Origin: Streptomyces pristinaespiralis
Lineage (GTDB): Bacteria; Actinomycetota; Actinomycetes; Streptomycetales; Streptomycetaceae
Assembly: GCF_001278075.1 (NCBI RefSeq)
Contig: NZ_CP011340.1
Location: forward strand, 3,410,001-3,474,000
Length of the DNA stretch: 64,000 nucleotides
Direction of reading: 5' to 3'
The notes under the pieces are model-generated. The model made no database searches and was not told where the DNA came from. It saw only the letters and a list, made by a program, of their open reading frames with translations. Below, in pieces: positions 43,586 through 52,317 of the stretch; position 1 is the stretch's first letter, and the number at the start of each line of letters is the position of its first letter. The position numbers and the translations under genes are program-made.

Positions 43586-44740
43586 TCAGCCCAGCGCCTG
43601 CTGGAGATCGGCGAGCAGGTCGTCCGCCGCCTCGATGCCCACGGAGAGACGGACCAGATCCGCCGGCACCTCCAGGGCGGAGCCCACGACGGACGCGTGC
43701 GTCATCCGGCCCGGGTGCTCGATCAGCGACTCCACACCGCCCAGCGACTCGCCCAGCGTGAACAGCTTCGCCCGGTTGCAGACCTCGACCGCCGCCTGCT
43801 CGCCGCCCTGCACACGGAACGAGACCATGCCGCCGAACGCCCGCATCTGCTTCGCCGCGACCTCGTGACCCGGGTGCTCCGGCAGACCCGGGTAGAGGAC
43901 CTGGGTGACCTTCGGGTGGCTGGTGAGCATCTCCGCGACCCGTGTCGCGTTCTCGCTGTGGCGGTCCATGCGCACCGGCAGCGTCTTGATGCCGCGCAGC
44001 ACCAGCCACGCGTCGAACGGGCCGGCGACCGCGCCCATCGCGTTCTGGTGGTACGCCAGCTCCTCGCCCAGCTCGGCGTCCGCGGCGATCAGCCCACCGC
44101 CCACGACGTCCGAGTGACCGCCCATGTACTTGGTCAGCGAGTGCACGACGACGTCGGCGCCGAGCGCGATCGGCTGCTGGAGGTACGGGCTGGCGAAGGT
44201 GTTGTCGACGACGAGCTTCGCGCCCGCCGTGCGGGCGATGTCCGCGACGGCCGCGATGTCGGTGATGCCGAGCAGCGGGTTCGACGGCGTCTCGACCCAG
44301 ATCACCTTCGTACGGTCGGTGACCGAGGCGCGCACCGCCGACGGGTCGGAGGTGTCGGCCACGGAGAAGTCGACACCCCACCGCTCGACCACCTTGGCGA
44401 AGAGCCGGAACGTGCCGCCGTACGCGTCGTTCGGGATCACCACGTGGTCGCCGGGGCGCAGCAGCGTACGCAGCAGGCAGTCCTCGGCCGCGAGCCCGGA
44501 GGCGAAGGCCAGACCCCGGCGTCCGCCCTCGATCGCGGCGAGGTTCTCCTCCAGCGCGGTGCGCGTCGGGTTGGCGCTGCGGCTGTACTCGTAACCGCCG
44601 CGCAGACCGCCCACGCCGTCCTGCTTGTAGGTGGACACCTGATAGATGGGCGGTACGACCGCGCCGGTCAGCGGGTCCGCGGTGTTGCCCGCATGGATGG
44701 CGCGGGTCTCGAAGCTGTGGAAGCTGTGCTGGTCGCTCAT
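43586..44740 (-). CDS. metB: cystathionine gamma-synthase / gamma-lyase
   Basis: 384-residue PLP enzyme of the Cys/Met metabolism family, placing it in trans-sulfuration between cysteine and homocysteine. Landmarks are FETRAIHAGNTADPLTGAVV at the N-terminus, YEYSRSANPTRTALE, SGLAAEDCLL, VVDNTFASPYLQQP, and K204 in HSLTKYMGGHSDV. Synthase and lyase cannot be separated by these motifs; Streptomyces orthologues are usually annotated as synthase. The ATG at 44740 was chosen by family start. It is divergent from the anchored protein gene, 70 bases away. Confidence 0.92.
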   Translation of the reverse strand: MSDQHSFHSFETRAIHAGNTADPLTGAVVPPIYQVSTYKQDGVGGLRGGYEYSRSANPTRTALEENLAAIEGGRRGLAFASGLAAEDCLLRTLLRPGDHVVIPNDAYGGTFRLFAKVVERWGVDFSVADTSDPSAVRASVTDRTKVIWVETPSNPLLGITDIAAVADIARTAGAKLVVDNTFASPYLQQPIALGADVVVHSLTKYMGGHSDVVGGGLIAADAELGEELAYHQNAMGAVAGPFDAWLVLRGIKTLPVRMDRHSENATRVAEMLTSHPKVTQVLYPGLPEHPGHEVAAKQMRAFGGMVSFRVQGGEQAAVEVCNRAKLFTLGESLGGVESLIEHPGRMTHASVVGSALEVPADLVRLSVGIEAADDLLADLQQALG

Positions 44741-44810
44741 GAGGCCCGAGCGTAGTCCGGTGCGGGACCGGCCGTGGCCGCACACCACAGGCGTCCGGGA
44801 CAATGGGCGC

Positions 44811-45914
44811 ATGGAGATTCTCTGGTTCCTGATCGCACTGTGCATGCTGACCGCGATCATCGGCCCCGTCGTGCTGCGCCGCCGGAACGGCATCCGGCTC
44901 GCCGTGCCCGGCTCGCCCGACGCCGCCGACCCGGACAACTACGGATTCGTACGCCAGGAGCAGCTGGACGTCCGGATGCCCGGACCGGACCAGGACCTCC
45001 TCGACGTGCTGGACGTCGTCCAGCGGACCCAGGACTGGAAGGCCGCCTCCCAGCTGCTCGCGGGCACGCCGAAGGAGGGCGAGCGGCGCTGGCAGCGCGT
45101 CCAGGCCTTCGCCGGGGCCGCGTCCCTGGAGCTGGCGCAGCAGCCCGGCACCGGCGGCGCGTGGCTTCGCAGGTGGCGCTCGGAGGCGCCGAAGGACGCG
45201 GGCGCGGCGCAGGTGCACGCCGAGTTCCTGGTGCAGCAGGCGTGGCGCTCGTCGTCCGTCGGCGCGGACGACTTCCGGATCATCCTGGAGGAGGCCCGGA
45301 CCGTCTGCGGCGAGGCCGCGCTGCTCGCGCCCGGCGACCCCGTCCCGTACATCATCGAGCTGGCCGTCGCCCGTGGACTCGGCTACGGCCCCGAGCAGTT
45401 CGACCAGCTCTGGGCGAAGGTCATCGACCGCGCGCCCGACCACATGGGCGCCCACCTCGCCGCCCTGCACCACTTGTGCGAGAAGTGGCACGGCTCCCGG
45501 GAGGAGGCCGACCACTTCGCCACGACGGCCGCGGCCCGCGCCCCGCGGGGGTCTCTGCTGGCGGCCCTGCCGCTCTTCGCGGTCTACGAGCACCTGCCCG
45601 AGGTGAACCTCGTGCGCTCCTTCTACCAGAGCGCGGTGGTCACCAGGGCCATGGAGGGCGCGCTGTTCGCGGTGCACTCCGCCCGCCCGGACGACCCGAT
45701 GCTCGCGCACGTACGCCACCTGCTGATCGTCTTCCTGGTGAACTCCGAGCGGTGGGCGGAGGCGATGCACCAGCTCGTGCAGGTCGACGGCCACGTGGGC
45801 GCGCTGCCCTGGACGACGGAGCCGGACCCCGCGGCCGCGTACACGGTGTACCGCAACCTCGCGGTCGCCGGTTACGAGGCGAACGGCGGCAGCCCGGCGA
45901 CACTGCTGCACTGA
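44811..45914 (+). CDS. N-terminally anchored protein of unknown function
   Basis: 367 residues with one N-terminal membrane helix ([21 protein letters not shown]), then an Arg patch and a large soluble, mostly helical domain facing the cytoplasm. The domain has TPR/SEL1-like helical pairs ([59 protein letters not shown]) but no clear repeat consensus. I do not recognise a named family. The start is the ATG at 44811, a few bases after a GGGAC-type site. Confidence 0.7.
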   Translation: MEILWFLIALCMLTAIIGPVVLRRRNGIRLAVPGSPDAADPDNYGFVRQEQLDVRMPGPDQDLLDVLDVVQRTQDWKAASQLLAGTPKEGERRWQRVQAFAGAASLELAQQPGTGGAWLRRWRSEAPKDAGAAQVHAEFLVQQAWRSSSVGADDFRIILEEARTVCGEAALLAPGDPVPYIIELAVARGLGYGPEQFDQLWAKVIDRAPDHMGAHLAALHHLCEKWHGSREEADHFATTAAARAPRGSLLAALPLFAVYEHLPEVNLVRSFYQSAVVTRAMEGALFAVHSARPDDPMLAHVRHLLIVFLVNSERWAEAMHQLVQVDGHVGALPWTTEPDPAAAYTVYRNLAVAGYEANGGSPATLLH

Positions 45915-46024
45915 GCGCCTCTCGGCGGCTGCCGGGCGCGGGGGAGTCCCGGACGGGCGCGGGTGGAATTCCGGACGGCACCGGGACGTTGTTCCGGTGC
46001 CGTCACCGTGAAGGAGAACCAGCC

Positions 46025-46687
46025 ATGCTCTTCGGCCGTACGCCCGTGCTGCCCACCCCCGAGCAGGCCCTCAAGGGCCGCCCGGAGCCGACCTTCACGG
46101 TCCCCGACCGTCACACCGTCCTCGGCAACCCCCTGCTCGGCCCCTACCCGGAGCACCTGGAGATCGCGGACTTCGCGCTCGGCTGCTTCTGGGGTGCGGA
46201 GCGCAAGTTCTGGCAGACGCCGGGTGTGTGGACGACGCTCGTCGGCTACCAGGGCGGCTACACGCAGAACCCGACGTACGAGGAGGCCTGCTCGGGCCTG
46301 ACCGGCCACACGGAGGCGGTCCGCGTCGTCTTCGACCCGTCGGTGGTTCCGTACGAGTCGCTGCTGAAGCTCTTCTGGGAGTCCCACAACCCGACCCAGG
46401 GCTTCCGCCAGGGCAACGACGTGGGCACCCAGTACCGCTCGGCCATCCACACCCACTCCCCCGCCCAGGCCACGGCCGCGGCGGCGTCCCGCGACGCCTA
46501 CCAGAAGGTCCTGACGGGCTCCGGCTACGGCACGATCACCACGGAGATCCTCCCGGCGGAGGGCCGGCCCTTCTATCCGGCCGAGGCCTACCACCAGCAG
46601 TACCTGGACAAGAACCCGGCCGGCTACTGCGGCATCGGCGGTACGGGCGTCTCCTGCCCGATCGGTGTGGCACGCGCCGAGGGCTGA
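46025..46687 (+). CDS. msrA: peptide methionine (S)-S-oxide reductase
   Basis: Repairs oxidised methionine in proteins. The 220-residue protein carries the catalytic [11 protein letters not shown] motif with C54, [29 protein letters not shown] and [22 protein letters not shown]. Resolving cysteines lie near the C-terminus ([14 protein letters not shown]). An N-terminal extension of about 45 residues before the domain is normal in actinobacteria. A GAAGGAGAAC ribosome-binding site precedes the ATG. Confidence 0.96.
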   Translation: MLFGRTPVLPTPEQALKGRPEPTFTVPDRHTVLGNPLLGPYPEHLEIADFALGCFWGAERKFWQTPGVWTTLVGYQGGYTQNPTYEEACSGLTGHTEAVRVVFDPSVVPYESLLKLFWESHNPTQGFRQGNDVGTQYRSAIHTHSPAQATAAAASRDAYQKVLTGSGYGTITTEILPAEGRPFYPAEAYHQQYLDKNPAGYCGIGGTGVSCPIGVARAEG

Positions 46688-46766
46688 GCCCCCGCCCGGC
46701 CGCGGCAGGGGACGGGCTTGCGCGAATCGAGGGCGGACGCGCCGTGGTCCTCCTACGATCCCTGGC

Positions 46767-47699
46767 ATGCTGCTTCGCCGGGTATTACAGATGACCATGG
46801 TCCTCGTGCTGGCCCTCGCGGGGGCGGTCGGGGGCCTCACGGGGCCGGCGCTGGCCGATGAGGGCCCGCCGCCGGCCGATCGGCAGTTGCTCTTCTACAA
46901 CCACGCCTACGGGGTGCTCGACCGGGAGACCGCCGACGCCGTCGAGCACTCCGGGTATCTGCGCGACTTCGCCAACTTCCAGGTCCGCACCACGACCGGG
47001 GCCGACGGGCGGACCTGGACCGGTCGCTATCTGATGGGGCGCGAGACCTATCTCGAACTCTTCGGGGAGGGCGACCTGCCCGGCCAGGACGGCACTTCGG
47101 GCGCCGCCGGGCTGGGGCTGTCGACCGAGCGGGCCGGTGACCTGGCCACGGTGACCGGGCGGCTGCGCGACCAGGGCGTCGAACCGGTGGAGTTCCGGCA
47201 GACCCGGGACTTCGGCGACGGTGTGCCGGTGCCGTGGTTCGACGCCGTGTTCACCACCACCACGTACGACGCCTTCGGCGCCTGGGGGATGGAGTACCTG
47301 CCGGAGTACTTCGCCGACCCGCGCGGCAACACCGAGCCGGCCTCCTACCCCGGTGACGTCGGCCGCGAGCGCTATCTGTCCGACGACTACCAGGACCGCC
47401 TGATGCGCGACGTGACCTACGTCCACCTCGGGGTCACGGAGACGGACCTCGGGAACACGGTGCCGCTGCTGCGGGCCGGCGGGTTCGTCGTCCGGCCCGT
47501 GCCCGGCGGTGTCCTCGCGGTGCGGGGCGGCACCACGCTGCGGCTCGACTCCGTGCCGCGGGACCGGGCGGGTCTGCGTCAGGTCGGTATGTCGCTCAAC
47601 CGGTCCGTGGATCACCGGCACGAGGAGCGGATCGGCCGTTCCACCCTCGTCGTCGGGCCGGGCTCCCACGCCGTGTGGACCTTCGGCGGGACGCCGTAG
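46767..47699 (+). CDS. secreted DUF5829-like protein
   Basis: 310-residue exported protein: a signal peptide (LLRRVLQMTMVLVLALAGA, cleavage near ALADEG), then a domain opening LLFYNHAYGVLDRETADAVE and containing FANFQVRTT, WTGRYLMGRETYLELFGEGD and VPWFDAVFTTTTYDAFGAWGMEY. This resembles the family I know as DUF5829, with a glyoxalase-like beta-alpha fold (the GLGLSTERAGDLATV region), but the assignment is tentative. The ATG is at 46767. The function is unknown. Confidence 0.7.
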   Translation: MLLRRVLQMTMVLVLALAGAVGGLTGPALADEGPPPADRQLLFYNHAYGVLDRETADAVEHSGYLRDFANFQVRTTTGADGRTWTGRYLMGRETYLELFGEGDLPGQDGTSGAAGLGLSTERAGDLATVTGRLRDQGVEPVEFRQTRDFGDGVPVPWFDAVFTTTTYDAFGAWGMEYLPEYFADPRGNTEPASYPGDVGRERYLSDDYQDRLMRDVTYVHLGVTETDLGNTVPLLRAGGFVVRPVPGGVLAVRGGTTLRLDSVPRDRAGLRQVGMSLNRSVDHRHEERIGRSTLVVGPGSHAVWTFGGTP

Positions 47700-47719
47700 G
47701 AGGGATCCCGAGGGACCCT

Positions 47720-48067
47720 TCAGGCGGCCTGCCCGAGTGCCAGTGCCGCGACCACCGGGGCCGCGTACACCAGCGGGAACGGGATGTGCGCGTACCAGCG
47801 CGCCCGGACCACGGTGGCGACGGCCCCGGTGAAGTACAGCACCAGCCCGGCCCCGGCCAGGACGCCGACGACCGGCACGAACAGGCCCGCGAGCAGGCCC
47901 ACGGCCCCGGCCGCCTTGGCCGTGCCGAGCCAGGGCAGCCAGGTCATGGGGACGCCGTAGTCGGCCATGGGCCGCACGACCCATTGGGTGCGCAGGAAGA
48001 CGGAGACGGCCGAGAATCCCACCATGGCGGCGGCCAGGACGGTGACGACGGCTTGGGCGGTGGACAT
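47720..48067 (-). CDS. DoxX family membrane protein, second copy
   Basis: 115-residue paralogue of the DoxX protein at 34072-34422, with the same four helices and motifs: MSTAQAVVTVLAAAMVGFSA, YGVPMTWLPWLGTAKAAGAVGL and ALGQAA at the C-terminus. The start ATG at 48067 has GGGGAG about eight bases upstream; a GTG one codon earlier is also open. Unlike the first copy it has no regulator gene beside it. Confidence 0.85.
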   Translation of the reverse strand: MSTAQAVVTVLAAAMVGFSAVSVFLRTQWVVRPMADYGVPMTWLPWLGTAKAAGAVGLLAGLFVPVVGVLAGAGLVLYFTGAVATVVRARWYAHIPFPLVYAAPVVAALALGQAA

Positions 48068-48247
48068 CACGGATGCTCCCCTCGGGCGGGCGCCGGAGCG
48101 GGTCGCTCCGGCCGGGTCTTGCGTACGTCACTGCCATGACCCGCCGGAGGGCGGGGATGTGACAGCGCACCGCCACGGGATCCGGCGGCCGGCGGCCGCC
48201 GCCGTCCTCGGTCCCGGCCGCCGCGACGGTGATGGCAGACTGGACGT

Positions 48248-48280
48248 ATGGGTTCGCACAAGCACTACTTCTTTCTCTGA
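48248..48280 (+). CDS. putative regulatory leader peptide of the ABC-F gene
   Basis: A ten-codon frame, MGSHKHYFFL, that ends 146 bases before the ABC-F start. It includes TTT, a rare codon in this genome. A -10-like CAGACT ends seven bases before the ATG, so the mRNA may begin at or near the start codon (leaderless). Hairpins follow directly (48285-48339). Genes for ABC-F antibiotic resistance proteins are often controlled by ribosome stalling on such leaders. That the peptide is translated is inference. Confidence 0.5.
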   Translation: MGSHKHYFFL

Positions 48281-48284
48281 TTCC

Positions 48285-48396
48285 GGACGCGGACGCAGCG
48301 TGCGAGTCGTAGGACTCCGCTGACGTCCCTCCCGCGTCCGTCCGACAGCACCCGGCCCTGCCCCGGCATGCCCGCAGGCGCACTGCGCCCATGCCG
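48285..48396 (+). promoter_or_regulatory. hairpins of a putative attenuator before the ABC-F gene
   Basis: First structure 48285-48339: outer stem GGACGCGG/CCGCGTCC, inner stems CAGCG/CGCTG and GAGTC/GACTC around loop GTAG. Second structure 48364-48396: CGGCATG/CATGCCG enclosing GGCGC/GCGCC with loop ACT. They lie between the leader peptide and the ribosome-binding site GGGAAAG and could act as anti-terminator and terminator. Confidence 0.5.
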
Positions 48397-48426
48397 CCGG
48401 GCGGGCCTGTCACCCAGGGAAAGACC

Positions 48427-50094
48427 ATGCGCGAACGCGCCCGACTGACCATGAAAGACGTCTCCAAGGCCTACGACGGCCGTGCCGTCCTCGATCAGGT
48501 GTCGCTGACCGTGCGGCCCGGTGAACGCGCCTGCGTCATCGGTGAGAACGGCTCCGGCAAGTCGACACTTCTGCGGCTCATGGCCGGTGAGGAGGCACCC
48601 GACACCGGTGTGATCACGATCAGCGCGCCCGGCGGCACCGGGCATCTCGACCAGACCCTCGAGCGGACGCTCGGGCTCGGCCCCGGCCACACCGTCGGGG
48701 ACGCCGTCGACACGGCGCTCGCCGAACTGCGCGACCTCGAACGGAGGATGCGGCAGGCGGAGGCGTCCCTCGCCGACGCGGACGAGGACGGACTCGCCGC
48801 CTACGGGGAACTGCTCACGGCCTTCGAGGAGCGCGGCGGCTACGAGGCCGACGCACGGACCGACGCCGCCCTGCACGCGCTCGGCCTGGGCGGGCTGCCG
48901 CCCGGGCGGCGGCTCGGCTCCCTCTCCGGCGGGGAGCAGTCACGGCTCTCCCTGGCGTGTGTGCTGGCCGCCTCCCCCGAACTGCTGCTCCTCGACGAGC
49001 CGACCAACCATCTGGACCGGCAGGCCACCGAATGGCTCGAGGAGCAGCTGCGCGGCCACCGCGGCACGGTGGTGGCCGTCACCCACGACCGGGCCTTCCT
49101 CGAACGGGTCGCCACCACGATCCTCGAGGTCGACCGCGACACCCGCGCCGTTCACCGCCACGGCGACGGCTGGGCGGGCCACCGGGCGGCGAAGGCCGCC
49201 GCCCGCCGCCGCCGGGAGCAGGAGTACGAACAGTGGCTGGACGAACTGGCGCGTACGCGGGAGCTGGTGGCGGCTTCGGGACAGCGCCTGGCGGCGACGG
49301 GGAAGGATCCGCGTCAGGGCTTCGGCAAGCACCGCCGGTCGCACGAGGCGAAGCTGTCGGGCCGGGTCAGGGCGGCACGGCAGCGTCTCGAACGGCTCGA
49401 GCGGGAGCCGGTCGCCGCGCCGGTGCCGCCGCTGCGGTTCACCGCACGGCCGCGCACGTCGGGCCGCTCGGGGCTGCTCGCCGAGCTCACGGACATCGGG
49501 GTCGGTGACCGGCTGCGGCTCGCGGGTCTGCGGCTGGAGCCGGGGCAGCGGCTGCTGGTGACCGGCCCGAACGGCGCGGGCAAGACGACACTGCTGCGGG
49601 TGCTCGCCGGGGAACTGCGCCCGGACGAGGGCACGGTGCGGCACGGGGAGCGGGTCACGATCTGCCATCTCGCGCAGGAGCTGCCCGCGGCCCCGCCCCG
49701 CGGACCGCTGCTGTCGGCCTATGCGGCGGGCCGGCCGGGTCCGCCGGAGGAGTTCGCCGACGAGTTGCTCGGCCTGGGCCTGTTCCGCGAGGTGGATCTG
49801 GACGTACCGGTCCCCGCGCTGTCCGTGGGTCAGCAGCGGCGGCTCCAACTGGCCCGCCTGCTGGCGTCACCGGCCGATCTGCTCGTTCTGGACGAGCCGA
49901 CGAACCACATGGCGCCCGACCTGATGGAGGAGCTGGAGGAGGCGCTGGCGGCGTACGAGGGCGCCGTGGTCGCGGTGTCCCACGACCGGCGCTTCTGCGA
50001 CGCGTTCACCGGCGACCGGCTGGAGCTCCGCGCCGGCCGCGCGGTGGAGCACGGTGGCACCGCCGGCCAGGACGGAGGCACCGCCTCCTCCTGA
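48427..50094 (+). CDS. ABC-F subfamily ATPase, likely antibiotic resistance (ribosome protection)
   Basis: 555-residue cytoplasmic twin ATPase without membrane segments. Domain 1: Walker A GENGSGKST at 39-47, signature SLSGGEQSRLSLA, Walker B ELLLLDEPTNHLD. A charged linker of about 80 residues carries the tRNA-contacting region (ARRRREQEYEQWLDELARTRE, KHRRSHEAKLSGRVRAA). Domain 2: Walker A GPNGAGKTT, signature LSVGQQRRLQLA, Walker B LLVLDEPTNHMAPD. This layout matches ARE ABC-F proteins of antibiotic producers (TlrC, VarM, OleB types), which remove drugs from the ribosome. The ATG at 48427 has GGGAAAG upstream. The leader peptide and hairpins upstream suggest drug-induced expression. Confidence 0.9.
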   Translation: MRERARLTMKDVSKAYDGRAVLDQVSLTVRPGERACVIGENGSGKSTLLRLMAGEEAPDTGVITISAPGGTGHLDQTLERTLGLGPGHTVGDAVDTALAELRDLERRMRQAEASLADADEDGLAAYGELLTAFEERGGYEADARTDAALHALGLGGLPPGRRLGSLSGGEQSRLSLACVLAASPELLLLDEPTNHLDRQATEWLEEQLRGHRGTVVAVTHDRAFLERVATTILEVDRDTRAVHRHGDGWAGHRAAKAAARRRREQEYEQWLDELARTRELVAASGQRLAATGKDPRQGFGKHRRSHEAKLSGRVRAARQRLERLEREPVAAPVPPLRFTARPRTSGRSGLLAELTDIGVGDRLRLAGLRLEPGQRLLVTGPNGAGKTTLLRVLAGELRPDEGTVRHGERVTICHLAQELPAAPPRGPLLSAYAAGRPGPPEEFADELLGLGLFREVDLDVPVPALSVGQQRRLQLARLLASPADLLVLDEPTNHMAPDLMEELEEALAAYEGAVVAVSHDRRFCDAFTGDRLELRAGRAVEHGGTAGQDGGTASS

Positions 50095-50098
50095 CCGG

Positions 50099-50133
50099 CC
50101 GTCAGCAGCCGCCGCCGCTGCCTGCCCTGACGG
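50099..50133. terminator. weak terminator between ABC-F and the XRE gene
   Basis: 7-bp stem CCGTCAG/CTGACGG with a 21-base loop, between the convergent stops at 50094 and 50134. Confidence 0.35.
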
Positions 50134-50556
50134 TCACGCGGCGAGGCGCACGTCGCCCTGCCGTGCCGCCCCCACGGTCCGGCCGAACCGGGCCGTGGTG
50201 GAGCGGGCCGTGGTGGAGCGGGCCGGGCGGACGAGCTCGCGGTGGGACAGGGCCAGCAGGTCCGCGAGGCCGAAGCCGAGGGCGTGCGCGGTGGCGGCGA
50301 GGATCTCGGAGGATGCCTCCTTGCGGCCGCGTTCGAGCTCGGAGAGGTAGGGCACCGAGATCCGGGCGGCGTCCGCCACGTCCTTCAGGGTGCGGTCCTG
50401 CGCCAGCCGCTCACGGCGCAGGACCGCGCCGACGACATCCCGCCACAGCGGCTCCCTGGGCGCCTGCCCCGGTGCCGGTACCGGCCCGCCGGGGGCGGGT
50501 GCCGCGGCCGGGCGCAGGGGAACGACACGGGCTCGGTTCGTCTCGTGGCTGCTCAC
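50134..50556 (-). CDS. XRE-family regulator, ClgR/PopR-like
   Basis: 140-residue regulator with one Cro/C1-type HTH (RTLKDVADAARISVPYLSEL followed by ERGRKEASSEIL), the sequence typical of ClgR and PopR, which activate clp protease genes in actinobacteria. The N-terminus is Pro/Ala-rich and disordered. The C-terminus ends VRLAA, resembling the ssrA-like AA end that makes ClgR and PopR substrates of ClpP. The start chosen is GTG at 50556 (MSSHETNRARVV), with ATG at 50580 as the alternative. It is convergent with the ABC-F gene. Confidence 0.8.
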   Translation of the reverse strand: MSSHETNRARVVPLRPAAAPAPGGPVPAPGQAPREPLWRDVVGAVLRRERLAQDRTLKDVADAARISVPYLSELERGRKEASSEILAATAHALGFGLADLLALSHRELVRPARSTTARSTTARFGRTVGAARQGDVRLAA

Positions 50557-50739
50557 CCGTCCAGCGTAGAAGCGCCGCAACGCGCTGTGGAGCAGGAGCG
50601 GTTGCGCCAGGGGCGAAACCCGGCGTGACCCGGCCCGTGTCAGGCGGCTGCCGCGGGTCGTCCCGGACGCCCGCGGCGGTTCGCGGTTCGGCGGGCCGCC
50701 GTCTCGGCCGTGCCCGGCACGGTTTGGACGGGCCGGCGG

Positions 50740-51093
50740 TCAGGAGACCGCCTCCTGCGCCTGGCGCAGGCGGGCCGCCGTGGCCGAGGCGTCGTATCCG
50801 GGGGCGACTCCGTCGACGAGGATGATGTCGCCCGCCATGTGGCGGGTGCGCAGCGGTATCAGCTCCTGGTAGGCGGGCGACTCGTACCAGTCGCGCGCCT
50901 GACGCAGCGTCGGGAAGCCGATGACGACCAGCGCGCCGGGCCACTCGCCCTCGCGTACCTCGAGGGTCGCGCCGTGGACGAGGAAGCGGCCTTCGTAGGG
51001 GTCGAGGGTCGACTGGATGCGCTCCATGTAGTCGAGGACCTCGTCATCGAGGCGGGCGGCGGGCTGCAGGTTGCCGACGGCGTACGCGGTCAT
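50740..51093 (-). CDS. DUF1330 family protein
   Basis: 117-residue dimeric alpha/beta-barrel protein: MTAYAVGNLQPAARLDDEVLDYMERIQ, DPYEGRFLVHGATLEVREGEWPGALVVIGF and the hallmark ARDWYESPAYQELIPLR, all read as short landmarks of DUF1330. No enzymatic function is known. A GAGGACACC ribosome-binding site precedes the ATG. It is probably monocistronic. Confidence 0.9.
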   Translation of the reverse strand: MTAYAVGNLQPAARLDDEVLDYMERIQSTLDPYEGRFLVHGATLEVREGEWPGALVVIGFPTLRQARDWYESPAYQELIPLRTRHMAGDIILVDGVAPGYDASATAARLRQAQEAVS

Positions 51094-51193
51094 GGTGTCC
51101 TCCCGTGGATCGGCGGCTCGATGTGCCTCCAGCCTGCCGGGAGAGGGCGCGCCTGGCGATTACCTGCCGGGTAAGGGGCCGGGGCCGGAGCGC

Positions 51194-52186
51194 TCACAGC
51201 TTGGTCTGGAAGTACGCGATCTCACGTTCGCGCCGGTAGCCGAGCTGTTCGTTGACCTTCAGCATCGGGCCGTTGTCGTCGGCGACGGTCGTGGCCGTCT
51301 CGCGTACGGCGGGCCACTCGGTGGCCACGACGCCCATCATGTGGCGCTTGACGGCCAGGCCGAGACCGCGGCCCCGGTGAGCGGGCACGACGACCGTGTC
51401 GTACTGCATGGCCCGGACGTCGGACGGGTCGCGCAGCACCAGTTCGGTGTAGGCGGCGACGGTGTCGGCGCCGTCGGCCGTGTGCACGACGGCCGCGGAG
51501 AGTATGACGCCGCCGCGGTCCTCGATCACGCGGGCGGCGGCCCGTACCCGTGCCGCGTCCCACTTGGGCACGGACTGGTCCACGTCCCCCATCGGCGCGT
51601 CCTCCATGGCGTTGTGGGCCCCGGCGAAGGCGTCGGCGAGCCCGTCGGGCACGACACCGGTCCAGTGGGCGTAGGCGTACCCGTCAGGGAGGGTGGGCCG
51701 CACCGCGTGGGCGTCCGGCGCGTCCTCGAGCTTCTGCACGTACCAGGCCATCCGAAGGGCGTTGTCGAAGCCGTGGCGGGAGGCGAACCGCTCGCCGGGC
51801 CCGTCGAGTTCGATCATCGTGGAGACGGAGGTGCGGCCGTCCGCGGCGAGATCGTCGCGTACGGCCGCCCAGAGCAGGGTCCCGACCCCGCGGCGTCTGG
51901 CCCTCGGGTGGACGGCCAACTGGTCGAGGAACGCGGTGTGCTGATTGTTCCCGTCACCGAAGAGCACCACCGAGGCCACGCCGTCGTACGAGCCGTCGGC
52001 CGCCACGGCCACGTGGTGGACGGTCCGGCCGTTCACCGACGAGGTCCGCAGCTTCCCCTCGGTCTCCACCCGGCCCGGCGGGGGCACGTGCCCGGGAAGG
52101 TCGTGGAGGTGCGCGGCGCGGACCACGGTGTGCCAGGCGTCCACGGCGGAGTCGGAGGGCGGCGTGGGGAGGGGGGCGATCGTCAT
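51194..52186 (-). CDS. tandem GNAT acetyltransferase
   Basis: 330-residue protein with two GNAT folds. The first (about 30-170) has LDQLAVHPRARRRGVGTLLW with the acetyl-CoA loop R-R-x-G-V-G. The second (about 190-330) has VVVPAHRGRGLGLAVKRHM and the C-terminal NEQLGYRREREIAYFQ. The second repeat keeps R-G-x-G-L-G. Substrate unknown; related Streptomyces proteins act on aminoglycoside-like or amine acceptors. The ATG at 52186 opens MTIAPLPTPP; the upstream frame is not conserved. Confidence 0.9.
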   Translation of the reverse strand: MTIAPLPTPPSDSAVDAWHTVVRAAHLHDLPGHVPPPGRVETEGKLRTSSVNGRTVHHVAVAADGSYDGVASVVLFGDGNNQHTAFLDQLAVHPRARRRGVGTLLWAAVRDDLAADGRTSVSTMIELDGPGERFASRHGFDNALRMAWYVQKLEDAPDAHAVRPTLPDGYAYAHWTGVVPDGLADAFAGAHNAMEDAPMGDVDQSVPKWDAARVRAAARVIEDRGGVILSAAVVHTADGADTVAAYTELVLRDPSDVRAMQYDTVVVPAHRGRGLGLAVKRHMMGVVATEWPAVRETATTVADDNGPMLKVNEQLGYRREREIAYFQTKL

Positions 52187-52265
52187 GCCGGGGACAGTAC
52201 GTCCCGCTCCCACGGGGCCGCTCGGGAATTTCGACCGCCGCCCGCGCGGGCGGCCGGAAAACGAC

Positions 52266-52301
52266 GACGGTGGCGGCCCCCTCGCGGGTGCCGCCACCGT
52301 C
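52266..52301 (-). terminator. terminator of the L,D-transpeptidase gene
   Basis: Perfect 11-bp stem GACGGTGGCGG with a 14-base loop, 17 bases beyond the stop of the leftward gene at 52318. Confidence 0.8.
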
Positions 52302-52317
52302 AGGTGTCACGGGCGGG

